From Methylobacterium sp. 17Sr1-1 (GTDB lineage: Bacteria > Pseudomonadota > Alphaproteobacteria > Rhizobiales > Beijerinckiaceae): 64,000 bases of DNA. Location of the stretch: positions 1,931,001 through 1,995,000 of the forward strand of contig NZ_CP029552.1 of the NCBI RefSeq assembly GCF_003173775.1. The letters run 5' to 3'. Position 1 is the first letter of the stretch. Every line of letters begins with the position of its first letter. Shown here piece after piece: positions 8,852 through 18,325 of the stretch. Under the pieces are notes generated by a model that worked only from the letters and a program-made list of their open reading frames with translations, ran no database searches and was not told the DNA's origin. The position numbers and the translations under genes were made by a program.

Positions 8852-9517
8852 ATGGCGTTCGACTGGTGGGATCCGGTGCGCGACTATTGCGAGCGCACCG
8901 GGCCGGAGCTCCTCGCCGAGCCGCTCAACGCGGTCTCGAACGCCGCCTTCGGGGTCGCCGCCTTCCTGCTGCTGCGGCGCGGCCGGGCGCCGGACCCGGT
9001 CGCCGACGCTTTCGCCGGGCTGATCGGGCTGATCGGCCTCGGCAGCGCCTTGTTCCACACCCTGGCGGTGGAGTGGTCGGCGCTCGCCGACGTGATCCCG
9101 ATCGCGCTGTTCATCCACGCCTACTTCTTCCTCGCCCTCCGGCGCTTCCTCGGGCTCTCCGGCCTCGTGGCGCTTGCCGGCACCCTCGCCTTCGCGGGGG
9201 CGGCCGCGTTCTTCGAGCCCGTCCTGTCGACCCTCGCCGGGCGGCCGCTCGGGCCGCTCACCAACGGCTCGGTCGCCTACGCCCCCGCGGCGCTCGCGCT
9301 GTTTGGCGTCGGGCTCGCCTCGCTCCGGTTCGGCCGGCGGGAGGGCGGCGCCCTGATCGGGATCGGGATGCTGTTCCTCGCGTCGCTCACGGCGCGTACG
9401 CTCGATGCCGCCCTCTGCCCTCTCGTGCCGTTCGGCACCCACTGGCTCTGGCACCTGCTGAACGCGTGCGTGCTCTACGGCCTGGTGCGGGCGGCCCGCC
9501 GCGCGGGGGCCGCCTGA
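8852..9517 (+). CDS. Ceramidase-domain (CREST superfamily) membrane protein
   Basis: The ~221 residues contain about seven hydrophobic spans. The opening WWDPVRDYCERTGPELLAEP and the histidines in GSALFHTLAVEWSALADVIP and THWLWHLLNA match the alkaline-ceramidase/CREST pattern of a metal site built from membrane-embedded His and Asp. Bacterial members are poorly characterised; a lipid amide hydrolase in the inner membrane is the family-based guess. ATG 8852 is preferred, with GGACAGG just upstream, although an alternative start exists at 8837. Confidence 0.8.
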   Translation: MAFDWWDPVRDYCERTGPELLAEPLNAVSNAAFGVAAFLLLRRGRAPDPVADAFAGLIGLIGLGSALFHTLAVEWSALADVIPIALFIHAYFFLALRRFLGLSGLVALAGTLAFAGAAAFFEPVLSTLAGRPLGPLTNGSVAYAPAALALFGVGLASLRFGRREGGALIGIGMLFLASLTARTLDAALCPLVPFGTHWLWHLLNACVLYGLVRAARRAGAA

Positions 9518-9639
9518 CGCAAGTGCCGCCTGACGCAAGGTGCCGCCTTCCTTGCACGGGTCCGGAAACCGTTGCAGAAGGACCCCGCCGCGGGGCCGCG
9601 ACATTCGCGCCCGGCGCCTGCCTGCCCGGATTGTTCGCC

Positions 9640-10962
9640 ATGACTCAAGCCCTCCGCCTCGGCATCGCCGGTCTCGGCACCGTCGGCGCCTCCGTCGTCC
9701 GCATGGTCGCGCGCCGCGCGGATGCGATCAGCGCCACCGCCGGGCGGCCGGTCCGGGTCACCGCCGTCGCCGCCCGCGACCGCACCCGCGACCGCGGCCT
9801 CGACCTCCAGGGCGTGACCTGGTTCGACGATCCGGTCGCGCTCGCCCGCTCGGGTGAGGTCGATTGCGTGGTCGAGCTGATCGGCGGCGCGGAGGGTAAA
9901 GCGCGCGAGACCGTCGAGGCGGCTTTGTCCGCGGGCAAGCACGTCGTGACCGCCAACAAGGCGCTGCTGGCACGTCACGGCCCGGCGCTCGCCCGCGCGG
10001 CGGAAAGCGCCGGCGTCGCGCTCGCCTTCGAGGCCTCGGCGGCGGGCGGCATCCCGGTGGTCAAGGCGCTGCGCGAGGCGCTCGCCGGCAACCGGATCTC
10101 CCGCGTCTACGGAATCCTCAACGGCACCTGCAACTACATTCTGAGCCGGATGGAGCTGGAGGGCCTGACCTTCGAGGCCTGCCTCAAGGACGCGCAGGCC
10201 CTCGGCTACGCCGAGGCCGACCCGACCTTCGACGTCGAGGGCTTCGACACCGCCCACAAGCTCGCGATCCTGACGAGCCTCGCCTTCGGCACCGAGCTCG
10301 ACGCCGAGGGCGTCTCGGTCGAGGGCATCTCGGCGATCACCCCCCTCGACCTGCGCATGGCCGACGAGCTCGGCTACCGGATCAAGCTGCTGGGCGTCGC
10401 CGAGGCGACGGCGGGCGGCATCGAGCAGCGGGTCCACCCGACCATGGTGCCGAAATCCTCCGCCATCGCCCAGGTGATGGGCGTGACCAACGCCGTCACC
10501 ATCGACACCGATGCCCTGCGCGAACTCACCCTGATCGGCCCCGGCGCCGGCGGCGAGGCCACCGCCTCGGCGGCGGTCGCCGACATCGCCGACGTCGCGG
10601 CCGGCCGCACGCCCCCGGCCTTCGGCCGCCCGGTGGCGGCGCTGACCGCCCCGGTGCGGGCCGAGATGCAGCGCCACGAGGGCGGCTACTACATCCGCCT
10701 CACCGTCCACGACCGCCCCGGCGTCGCCGCCGGCGTCGCGACGAAGATGGCCGAGCGCGAGATCTCGCTCGAGAGCATCCTCCAGCACCGCTCGGAGAAC
10801 GCGGTGGCCCGCGACCGCCACGGCCGCTCGGGCCTGCCGGTGCCGCTGGTGCTGATCACCTACGCGGCGACCGAGGCCGCGATCCGCGAGAGCCTCGACG
10901 CGATGGCGGCGGACGGCCTCCTCTCCGAGCCGCCGCAGCTCATCCGCATCGAGCGCGAGTAA
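9640..10962 (+). CDS. hom: Homoserine dehydrogenase
   Basis: This enzyme reduces aspartate semialdehyde to homoserine with NAD(P)H on the route to threonine and methionine. The 440 residues show the nucleotide-binding GIAGLGTVG at 8-16, KHVVTANKALL, the catalytic-domain block GILNGTCNYILSRME and EADPTFDVEGFDTAHKLAIL, and a C-terminal ACT domain (about 355-440, RLTVHDRPGVAAGVATKMAE) typical of threonine feedback control. The start MTQALRLGIAG places the Rossmann motif at the usual position. A short imperfect inverted repeat follows the gene. Confidence 0.95.
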   Translation: MTQALRLGIAGLGTVGASVVRMVARRADAISATAGRPVRVTAVAARDRTRDRGLDLQGVTWFDDPVALARSGEVDCVVELIGGAEGKARETVEAALSAGKHVVTANKALLARHGPALARAAESAGVALAFEASAAGGIPVVKALREALAGNRISRVYGILNGTCNYILSRMELEGLTFEACLKDAQALGYAEADPTFDVEGFDTAHKLAILTSLAFGTELDAEGVSVEGISAITPLDLRMADELGYRIKLLGVAEATAGGIEQRVHPTMVPKSSAIAQVMGVTNAVTIDTDALRELTLIGPGAGGEATASAAVADIADVAAGRTPPAFGRPVAALTAPVRAEMQRHEGGYYIRLTVHDRPGVAAGVATKMAEREISLESILQHRSENAVARDRHGRSGLPVPLVLITYAATEAAIRESLDAMAADGLLSEPPQLIRIERE

Positions 10963-10968
10963 GGGTCT

Positions 10969-11035
10969 CTCACGAAACTCCCGATCACCGTCGTCGCTCG
11001 CTGTGGCGGCGTCAGCGCAGAGGGAGTTTCGTGAG
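10969..11035. repeat. 14-bp inverted repeat downstream of hom
   Basis: Arms 10969-10982 and 11022-11035 (CTCACGAAACTCCC and its complement) are exact, separated by 39 bp. It could end hom transcription or form a structured leader for the next gene. It has no T tract. Confidence 0.5.
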
Positions 11036-11202
11036 GTGCACCAAGGCCGGCCGGTCGCCGTGACGAGGGATGGGTTGAACGGGACTAACATTCCCGTGCA
11101 ATCCACCGCCGGCCCGGCGGCCGATTGACAAAATTCAGTTCAGCGGCGCCGGTTTCTCCTCTAAGACCCGGCGCGAAGGATCAGCACGAGGATCACGAAC
11201 GC

Positions 11203-12201
11203 ATGTCGGACGCCAAGAAGCCGGGGCCGAGCCAGGTCATCGAGCGTATCCTGACCCTCGAGCTGGTGCGCGTCACCGAGCGGGCCGCCGTGGCCGCCGC
11301 GCGCCTGCGCGGCCAGGGCAACGAGAAGGCCGCCGACCAGGCCGCCGTCGACGCGATGCGCCGCGAGCTGAACCGCCTGCCGATCGACGGCACCGTCGTG
11401 ATCGGCGAGGGCGAGCGCGACGAGGCCCCGATGCTGTTCATCGGCGAGACCCTCGGCAACGGCTCGGGCCCGAAGGTCGACATCGCGGTCGATCCGCTGG
11501 AGGGCACGACCCTCTGCGCCAAGGACATGCCGGGCTCCGTCGCCGTGATGGCGATGGCCGAGGGCGGCACCCTGCTCGCCGCCCCCGACGTCTACATGCA
11601 CAAGATCGCCATCGGCCCGGGCTACCCGGCCGGCACCGTGCATCTCGACGCCTCGCCTGAGGAGAACATCCACGCGCTGGCCAAGGCCAAGGGCGTGCCG
11701 CCTGCCGAGATCACCGCCCTCGTCCTCGACCGGCCGCGCCACACCGACCTGATCGCGGCGATCCGTCGGACCGGCGCCGGGGTGCGCCTGATCTCCGACG
11801 GCGACGTCGCCGGCGTGATCTTCACCACCATGCCGGAGGAGACCGGCATCGACATCTATCTCGGCATCGGCGCAGCCCCCGAGGGCGTGCTGGCGGCGGG
11901 CGCTCTGCGCTGCATCGGCGGCCAGATGCAGGGCCGCCTGATCCTCGACACCGAGGAGAAGCGCGACCGCGCCGCCAAGATGGGCGTCTCCGACCCGAAC
12001 CGCCTCTACTCCCTCGAGGATCTCGCCCGCGGCGACGTCGTCGTGGCGATGACCGGCGTGACCGACGGGGCGCTGGTCAAGGGCGTGAAGTTCGGCCGCA
12101 GCACGATCCGCACCGAGACGGTGGTCTACCGCTCGCATACCGGCACCGTGCGCCGGATCGAGGCCGAGCACCGCGACTTCGACAAGTTCCACCTGAAGTA
12201 G
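11203..12201 (+). CDS. glpX: Class II fructose-1,6-bisphosphatase
   Basis: The enzyme hydrolyses fructose-1,6-bisphosphate (and often sedoheptulose-bisphosphate) in gluconeogenesis and sugar-phosphate cycles. The 332 residues match GlpX closely: VIGEGERDEAPMLFIGE, the metal-binding VDPLEGTT, PGSVAVMAMAEGG, LVLDRPRH, LISDGDVAGVI and GGQMQGRL. The start MSDAKK has CACGAGG upstream. In methylotrophs class II enzymes can serve assimilation cycles, but nothing in the context tests this. Adjacency to hom is common in alphaproteobacteria. Confidence 0.94.
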   Translation: MSDAKKPGPSQVIERILTLELVRVTERAAVAAARLRGQGNEKAADQAAVDAMRRELNRLPIDGTVVIGEGERDEAPMLFIGETLGNGSGPKVDIAVDPLEGTTLCAKDMPGSVAVMAMAEGGTLLAAPDVYMHKIAIGPGYPAGTVHLDASPEENIHALAKAKGVPPAEITALVLDRPRHTDLIAAIRRTGAGVRLISDGDVAGVIFTTMPEETGIDIYLGIGAAPEGVLAAGALRCIGGQMQGRLILDTEEKRDRAAKMGVSDPNRLYSLEDLARGDVVVAMTGVTDGALVKGVKFGRSTIRTETVVYRSHTGTVRRIEAEHRDFDKFHLK

Positions 12202-12307
12202 GATCCTCCGGGAGCCGGGCCGCGCGGTCGACCTGCGCGGCCCCCTTGATCCTGCGATCGTTCCCCGCGACCCTGCCGGCGATTCTCCCCGACAGGACCG
12301 CCGCCGG

Positions 12308-12757
12308 ATGCCGACCCCCACCATTCGCCCGCTGCGCCCCGACGAGCGCGCCGCCTGGGACCCGCTCTGGCAGGGCTACCTCGCCTTCTACGGCGCGACC
12401 GTCGCGCCGGAGGTCACCGACCTCACCTGGGCCCGCCTGCACGACGCGTCGGAGCCGATGCACGCCCTCGTGGCCGAGCGGGAGGACGGCGCGGTGATCG
12501 GCCTCGTCCACTACATCTTCCACCGCTCGACCTGGACCGCCGGGCCGTACTGCTACCTGCAGGACCTGTTCACCGCCAAGGAGGCGCGCGGGCAGGGGGC
12601 GGGGCGGGCGCTGATCGAGGCGGTCTACGCGGCGGCGGGCGAGGCCGGGGCGAGCCGGGTGTACTGGCTGACGCAGGAGGCCAACGTCACGGCGCGGGCG
12701 CTGTACGACACGCTGGCGGACCGGCCGGGGTTCATCCAGTACCGAAAGGTCCTCTGA
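12308..12757 (+). CDS. GNAT family N-acetyltransferase
   Basis: The 149 residues form a single GNAT fold. The acetyl-CoA binding loop is ARGQGAGRALIEAVY near residues 95-110, preceded by the strand CYLQDLFT and followed by SRVYWLTQEANVTARALYDTL. The acceptor substrate cannot be told. The start MPTPTIRPLRPDE fits the family. Confidence 0.88.
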   Translation: MPTPTIRPLRPDERAAWDPLWQGYLAFYGATVAPEVTDLTWARLHDASEPMHALVAEREDGAVIGLVHYIFHRSTWTAGPYCYLQDLFTAKEARGQGAGRALIEAVYAAAGEAGASRVYWLTQEANVTARALYDTLADRPGFIQYRKVL

Positions 12758-12773
12758 GCGTTACGACGCTCCG

Positions 12774-12944
12774 AACCCTCCCCCCTCTGCGGGGGAGGGT
12801 GCCCCGCGGATGCGGGGCGGGAGAGGGGACGCCGCTTCCGGATATGGCTGAGCCGTTCTGTAGGGCGCGAGCTGAATCAGCGTCGCGCTGCCCCTCTCCC
12901 GCCCGGCTCCGCCGGGCACCCTCCCCCGCAGAGGGGGGAGGGTT
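12774..12944. repeat. Long intergenic inverted-repeat element (29-bp perfect outer arms)
   Basis: Arms 12774-12802 and 12916-12944 are exact reverse complements, and further matching blocks inside (GGCGGGAGAGGGGA against its complement) extend the dyad. The element sits between convergent genes. Such GC-rich palindromic elements are frequent between genes in Methylobacterium and relatives and may terminate transcription from both sides. Confidence 0.8.
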
Positions 12945-13025
12945 ATGCCCTGCGGCGATCACCAATACGAAAAAGGCTCCCGGCGTGCCGCCGGGAGCCC
13001 CGTAACCCGTGGAATGCGCCGGCCC

Positions 13026-13907
13026 CTACCGAAACAGCGACGCCATCCCGCCCTGCATCCGCGCCAGGCCTTGCTTGGCGACCTGGTTGCCCTGGTCGAT
13101 CGCGATGGCGCGCTGGTAGCTCTCCGTCGCCTCCTGGCGGCGGTTGGTCTTCTCGTAGGCGAGACCCCGGTAGGCCCAGGAATCCGCGTCCTTGTTGTTG
13201 ACGTTCAGCGCCGCGTTGTAGTCCTCGATCGCCTTGTCGTACTGGTTCGTCGCGATCAGGCTCTGGCCGCGGGCGGCGTAGGGCGCGGCCACGAAGGGGT
13301 TGCGGTCGATGGCGGCGTCGAAGTCGCCGATCGCGGCGCGGTGCTGGCCCTGCGCCTGCCGCACCAGGCCGCGGGCGTGATAGGCCTCGGCCGATTCCGG
13401 GGTCAGGCGGATCGCCTGGCTGAGGTCGCTGTAGGCGGCCTCGAAGTTCCCTTGCGCCCGCTGCAGGTTGGCCCGGCCGATATAGGCGGCGGTGTAGTTC
13501 GGGTCGGCGTTGATCGCCTTGGAGAAGTCCTGGAGCGCCGCGTCGTTGCGGCCGGACTGGCGGTAGGCCAGCGCCCGGTTGCCGTAGGCCGAGGCCGAGT
13601 TCGGGTCGAGCTGGATCGCCTTGGTGAAGTCGGTGATCGCCGAGTCGAAGTTGCCGGCCCGGGCATAGGCCGCGCCGCGGGTGTTGTAGGCCGCCGCGTC
13701 GCTCGGGTTGCGCTGGATCACGTCCGACAGCGAGGCGATGTTGACCTCGGTCGCGCCGGACTTGTCGGCCTCGACCACCGCGAATTGCCGCGTCGCGGTC
13801 GCCCGGCTGACGGTGTCGCAGCCGGCGAGCGCCAGCGCGGTCAGCACGGTCGCCCCCAGCACCCGGGCCGCCGGTGTCACGCGGCTCAAGCCGATCACGT
13901 TGTTCAT
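13026..13907 (-). CDS. TPR-repeat lipoprotein
   Basis: The 293-residue protein has a signal peptide ending in the lipobox LALAGC, so it is probably anchored in the membrane facing the periplasm. From about residue 60 to the end there are six to seven tetratricopeptide units (for example AYNTRGAAYARAGNFDSAI, AYGNRALAYRQSGRNDAAL). TPR arrays hold protein complexes together; no partner is evident. The start MNNVIG has a GGGGGAGC ribosome-binding site. Confidence 0.85.
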   Translation of the reverse strand: MNNVIGLSRVTPAARVLGATVLTALALAGCDTVSRATATRQFAVVEADKSGATEVNIASLSDVIQRNPSDAAAYNTRGAAYARAGNFDSAITDFTKAIQLDPNSASAYGNRALAYRQSGRNDAALQDFSKAINADPNYTAAYIGRANLQRAQGNFEAAYSDLSQAIRLTPESAEAYHARGLVRQAQGQHRAAIGDFDAAIDRNPFVAAPYAARGQSLIATNQYDKAIEDYNAALNVNNKDADSWAYRGLAYEKTNRRQEATESYQRAIAIDQGNQVAKQGLARMQGGMASLFR

Positions 13908-14158
13908 CGCCCGCTCCCCCGGGGCGGCGCATCCACGTCGCGCCGCGCACCTTCGCCATTCGCACGCACGCGCCGCCAAAAACCGCGGTCCCGGTGCCGG
14001 AACGACCATTCCGGATCGGGGTGAACGCCGGCTTAAAGCGATGCGCTCCCGACGCTTGTGCGGGCCGATGTGGCGAAGGTGTGGCCTCCCGGCGCCGCAA
14101 CGGCAGGGGAGGGGTCCGTGCCGGCGCGGGTGTGGCCGGGAGGCCGCACCGCGCGCCC

Positions 14159-15289
14159 TCAGGCGCGGGTCGTGACCCGGGTGAGGTGGCCCATCTTGCG
14201 GCCGGGCCGGGCCTCGCCCTTGCCGTAGAGGTGGAGGTGGCTGCCCGGCTCGGCGAGGATGCGGGTCCAGTCGCCGGCCTGGTCGCCGATCAGGTTCAGC
14301 ATCTCGACCGACGTGCCGGTCAGCGCCGCGCTGCCGAGCGGCCAGCCGCAGATCGCCCGGACGTGCTGGGCGAATTGCGAGGTCTCGGCCCCCTCGATGG
14401 TCCAGTGGCCGGAATTGTGCACCCGCGGGGCGATCTCGTTGACCACCACGCTGGCGCGGCCGTCCGCCCCGCGCACCAGGAACATCTCGACCGCCAGCAC
14501 GCCGACATAGTCGAGCGCGTCGGCGATGGTGCGGGCGATCGCGATCGCCTCCGCGGCGGTCTCCGGCGCCATGCCGGGGGCCGGCACGACCGTGCGGGCG
14601 AGGATATGGTGGCGGTGCTCGTTGGCGCAGGGCGCGTAGGCCGAGAAGCCGCCTTCCGCGTTGCGGGCGGCCACCACCGACACCTCGGCCTCGAACGGCA
14701 CGAAGCCCTCGAGGATGCAGGGTTGGTCGCGCAGCGAGGCCATCACGGCGGCGGGGTCCGTGACCGCGTCGCGCAGCATCACCTGCCCCTTGCCGTCGTA
14801 GCCGAAGCGCCGGGTCTTCAGCACCGCCGGCAGGCCGATCTCCCGCACGGCCTCGACGAGGCCCGCCGCGTCGTCCACCGCCCGGAACGGCGCCACCGGG
14901 ATGCCGAGGCCGGCGACGAAGCTCTTCTCGGTCAGCCGGTCCTGCGTCGTCGCCAGCGCCGAGGCGCTCGGATGCAGCGGCCGGCGGGCGGCCAGGATCT
15001 CGGCGGTATCGCTCGGGATGTTCTCGAACTCGTAGGTCACCACGTCGACGGACTCGGCGAAGGCCTGGAGCGCCGCCGCGTCGTCGTAAGCGGCGACCGT
15101 GCGGCGGCCGGCCACCTCGAAGGCCGGGCTGTCCGGATCGGGGCAGTAGACGTGGCATTTCAGCCCGTACTGCGCCGCCGCGACCGCGATCATGCGGCCG
15201 AGCTGGCCGCCGCCGATGATGCCGATGGTCGCGCCAGGCGCGACGGGGCCGATGCTCGGCCCAGGGGCGATGAGGGGCGTGCGGCTCAC
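14159..15289 (-). CDS. purK: 5-(carboxyamino)imidazole ribonucleotide synthase
   Basis: PurK makes N5-CAIR from AIR, bicarbonate and ATP in purine synthesis. The 376 residues show an ATP-grasp enzyme: N-terminal [27 protein letters not shown], the ATP-binding [27 protein letters not shown] and the metal-binding [15 protein letters not shown]. Its ATG overlaps the TGA of purE by 4 bp, so the two are translated as a coupled pair, matching their consecutive reactions. Confidence 0.95.
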   Translation of the reverse strand: MSRTPLIAPGPSIGPVAPGATIGIIGGGQLGRMIAVAAAQYGLKCHVYCPDPDSPAFEVAGRRTVAAYDDAAALQAFAESVDVVTYEFENIPSDTAEILAARRPLHPSASALATTQDRLTEKSFVAGLGIPVAPFRAVDDAAGLVEAVREIGLPAVLKTRRFGYDGKGQVMLRDAVTDPAAVMASLRDQPCILEGFVPFEAEVSVVAARNAEGGFSAYAPCANEHRHHILARTVVPAPGMAPETAAEAIAIARTIADALDYVGVLAVEMFLVRGADGRASVVVNEIAPRVHNSGHWTIEGAETSQFAQHVRAICGWPLGSAALTGTSVEMLNLIGDQAGDWTRILAEPGSHLHLYGKGEARPGRKMGHLTRVTTRA

Positions 15290-15795
15290 GGGGCGCTCGT
15301 GTCCGGGTGCTCGGCCACCGCCGCGCTCTGGCGGGCGCGCCAGGCGTCGAGGCGCTGGGCCAGGTCGTCGTCGGTCAGCGCCAGGACGGCGGCGGCGAGG
15401 AGCGCGGCGTTGACGGCGCCGGCCCGGCCGATGGCGAGGGTGCCGACCGGGATGCCGGCCGGCATCTGCACGATCGACAGAAGGCTGTCCTGGCCCGACA
15501 GCGCCTTCGACTCGACCGGCACGCCGAAGACCGGCAGCGGCGTCATCGCGGCGGCCATGCCGGGGAGGTGGGCCGCACCGCCGGCGCCGGCGATCACCAC
15601 CCGGAATCCCGCGGCCTTGGCGCCCTTGGCGAAGGCGACCAGGCGGTCCGGGGTGCGGTGGGCCGAGACGATGCGGGCCTCGTACGGAATGCCGAGCGCG
15701 TCGAGGGTCTCGGCGGCGTGGCGCATCGTGGCCCAGTCGGACTGGCTGCCCATGATCACCGCGACGGGGGGCGCTGCCGCCATCGTCAAGCGCAT
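15286..15795 (-). CDS. purE: 5-(carboxyamino)imidazole ribonucleotide mutase
   Basis: PurE rearranges N5-CAIR to CAIR. The 169 residues include the signature [51 protein letters not shown] and [21 protein letters not shown]. It leads the purE-purK pair. An ATG at the fifth codon (MAAAPPVAV) is an alternative start. Confidence 0.95.
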   Translation of the reverse strand: MRLTMAAAPPVAVIMGSQSDWATMRHAAETLDALGIPYEARIVSAHRTPDRLVAFAKGAKAAGFRVVIAGAGGAAHLPGMAAAMTPLPVFGVPVESKALSGQDSLLSIVQMPAGIPVGTLAIGRAGAVNAALLAAAVLALTDDDLAQRLDAWRARQSAAVAEHPDTSAP

Positions 15796-15900
15796 CCTCT
15801 AGAAAGCGCTGCTAGCCGCGAGCGGGCCGCAGCCGGTCGTTGTGCAGTAGCGGCGCGCTTGCCTTCACGCAAGCAGCGCGCAGGCGCTCGCCCGTGCCCG

Positions 15901-16119
15901 TCAGGCGATGATGTCCGGGGTGAGCTGGTCCTCCAGGAAGGAGATGCGGTCTCGCAAAGCCAGCTTGCGCTTCTTGAGCCGCTGGAGCTGCAGGCGGTCC
16001 CCGGCCATGACCCCCGACAGGGCCTCGATCGCGTCGTCGAGGTCGCGATGCTCCTCCCGCAGCCGTGCCAATTCGCTCTCATACTCCGCCGTCGATTCCG
16101 CACTCAACTCGAAGTCCAT
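15901..16119 (-). CDS. DUF465 (YdcH-like) small coiled-coil protein
   Basis: The 72 residues are highly charged and helical (EYESELARLREEHRDLDDAI, RLKKRKLALRDRISFLEDQL), the typical DUF465 pattern with a KKRKLALRD-like block. Function is unknown in the family. The start MDFELS is preferred because the upstream extension is Gly/Arg-rich and not typical. A second family member lies nearby, transcribed the other way. Confidence 0.8.
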   Translation of the reverse strand: MDFELSAESTAEYESELARLREEHRDLDDAIEALSGVMAGDRLQLQRLKKRKLALRDRISFLEDQLTPDIIA

Positions 16120-16322
16120 CGCCGCCCTAAGCCCTGGAGAGAGAGGCCTGAGCATGAACCAGGCCCCGGCCTCCGGCAAGGGTGCGGGCGGGGTTGTGCA
16201 GCCCCGCGAGGGCCCGCCGCCCCTGCGGCGCATGACGCAGGTGCAGCATCAAATACCTTCGACATCGGCTGCGAGCTGTGGCAGGTTGCGTGTGTCACCT
16301 ACATGACAGGAGGCAATGGCTG

Positions 16323-16508
16323 ATGTCGCTGCACACGCATCTCACCGAGCTCGAGCGTAAGCACGAAGCCCTGGAGCGCGAGATTCAGGACGCAATCACC
16401 CACCTCTCCACCGACGATTTGCGAATTGTAGAGCTTAAGCGAAAAAAACTTCACCTGAAGGATGAAATCAGTCGTCTGCGCACGACGTCCACCCGCGTGA
16501 TGCACTAG
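16323..16508 (+). CDS. DUF465 (YdcH-like) small coiled-coil protein
   Basis: The 61 residues (HLTELERKHEALEREIQDAI, VELKRKKLHLKDEISRLR) match the same family as the divergent neighbour. A strong AGGAGG lies 10 bp before the ATG. It is the last core gene before an AT-rich foreign segment. Confidence 0.8.
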   Translation: MSLHTHLTELERKHEALEREIQDAITHLSTDDLRIVELKRKKLHLKDEISRLRTTSTRVMH

Positions 16509-16837
16509 CCCAGATGCAGTCAGCGCGCCGCCGCGCCGGTCCTCGGCGTGGCGGTTTTCGATCGTTGCAGGGATAGCAGTCGAGTTTTTATCTTGCGAGA
16601 CATATGGCTGATGCAGGGTTAATTCTTACTACCTGGCTTCAACGCCTACTTTCCGAAGACTCTTTAACGACACCGATAAATCGTGAGATATATTTTCATG
16701 CCGGCGATACGCTGTCACTTTCGACGCGTCAGCTTTTTTTTGCGCGAAAAATGACATTTGTGCTGATATTTAAGAATAGTTTTGCTATCATAATAAAAGG
16801 TTTTCTTTAATGAATTATCTGTGCTGAGAAATTATAC

Positions 16838-17100
16838 GCTTGAAGTTGGCCTGCGCAAGAGTCTTCTGGGTGCGCTGAATGTGGCTAGACTGCTTGCAGA
16901 ACAGCTGCTTACGCGTGCGCAGCACGTCGCGCGTCACCTGAGAGGTAAACCTCGGGCACGAAGCTGGAGCGCATCAGGCCCTGAGCAAGGAGGGTAGGCG
17001 TGGTGGTGGCGAAGGTGCGCACCCCATGCTGGACCTTGCTCCCATCAGCCAGGCGGATGACCGCAATAACGGTGTCATTGTCGAAATCGAGAGTAGCACA
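16838..17100 (-). pseudogene. IS110-family transposase relic
   Basis: Read on the minus strand, one frame gives DNDTVIAVIRLADGSKVQ, then TFATTTPTLLAQGLMRSSFVPE. A shifted frame gives VLRTRKQLFCKQSSHIQRTQ and KTLAQANFK. These match two separated parts of IS110 transposases (the N-terminal strand and the R-x-R-K-Q-L...QKTL..AN segment), joined by a deletion and a frameshift. No ends of the element were found. It is a non-functional scrap that marks past mobility of this AT-rich patch. Confidence 0.6.
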
Positions 17101-17382
17101 GGGGGGATATCAATCATGACTCCTTGTTATCAGGTAATGACTCAGGCGCCCAAAAATCAAATCTAAATAGCCCGCTCTAGGGGCGCGTGAGGACTGGCCT
17201 GTGACGCAAGCTAGGGGACTGAAGAGGAGTCCGGATCCAACCCGTACGCGGGTTGAGCACACCACGGACGAACCGATCTTTCCGCCTACGGCGCGCTCAA
17301 TTTGCAACAGGTTTCATCTGCATCGAGTTATTTATCTGTTCCATGCCAATCTTAACTGATAGTGTTATCTATCTATGCGATA

Positions 17383-17962
17383 TTAAGAGTTAATAATTGA
17401 CCAAAGACTGAATTTTTCCCGCTGCCACAACTCCAGGCTATCCACTTCAAGCTCAAATTGTGTAAGAAACTTGATTGGGTTCTGCATATCAAATCTCGCG
17501 AGTTGCTTGATACTAAACCGTCACCATGCAACAGAAAGCATTCTCTCGTAAATTTCATCTGAAAATCTGCGTTTTATTAGCTTGGCCGGGGATCCTCCGA
17601 CAATAGAATAGGGAGGGACATCTTTCGTTACAACTGAACCAGCCGCAACAACAGCACCATCGCCGATAGTGATACCGGGCATCATCATTACGCCAGCACC
17701 TATCCATACATCATTGCCGATTACGGGCATCTGCTTCTGGGGGGATTGAACTTGAAAGGAGATTCGAGTGCGAAGTCCTTCACCGCGCTTGCTGCAGTGG
17801 ACCATGATTTATAATCATAAAACACATTACTTCTTCCAACAACTTCGATAGGTGTCGGTGGGATGGGCAAGTCAAGCCGTCCGAGATTGAACAATATCTC
17901 CTAATTTTATATTTGAAATCGACCTTTGATCTACTGTAAGAGTGCGACCCCATAGCGCACAT
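17383..17962 (-). pseudogene. CatB-related hexapeptide acetyltransferase, degenerate
   Basis: The N-terminal piece YCSISDGLTCPSHRH, the middle piece [20 protein letters not shown] (another frame) and the C-terminal left-handed helix [20 protein letters not shown] together rebuild a CatB/LacA-type acetyltransferase. At least two frameshifts separate them. The last part is further cut by a TGA at 17521-17523 where homologues have Trp (SVAW then RFSIKQL); after it the frame stays open for 45 codons. Such enzymes acetylate sugars or antibiotics; this copy cannot be functional as read. Confidence 0.7.
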
Positions 17963-18325
17963 AATATCACTGTAAAAAACCTACATATGTTTCTAATATA
18001 TTGTTTTATCGGAATCCAATATTTTTGCCTATATTCCATCTTTGTAAATCTGGATTGGAAGGACTGAAGGTCCGCTTATCTCTTAAAATATTCAAGATAT
18101 CTTGGGTGAGTCGCACAACTGCGATTGAGCTGCCCTGATAAACAAGCACCGGTAACCTTCTTGCTGTAAATTGCTACTGGCAGGCAGCGCTAAGCTATCG
18201 TCCTAGGCTGCCTGCAACTCGATCTAGCTCAGTGATAGCACAGTCTACTACGCGCTCCTTACTTTAGATTAGCCCAAGCTAATTCGGTCGGCGATACCGC
18301 TAAAATGCAAATTGAAGGGCTCAAT

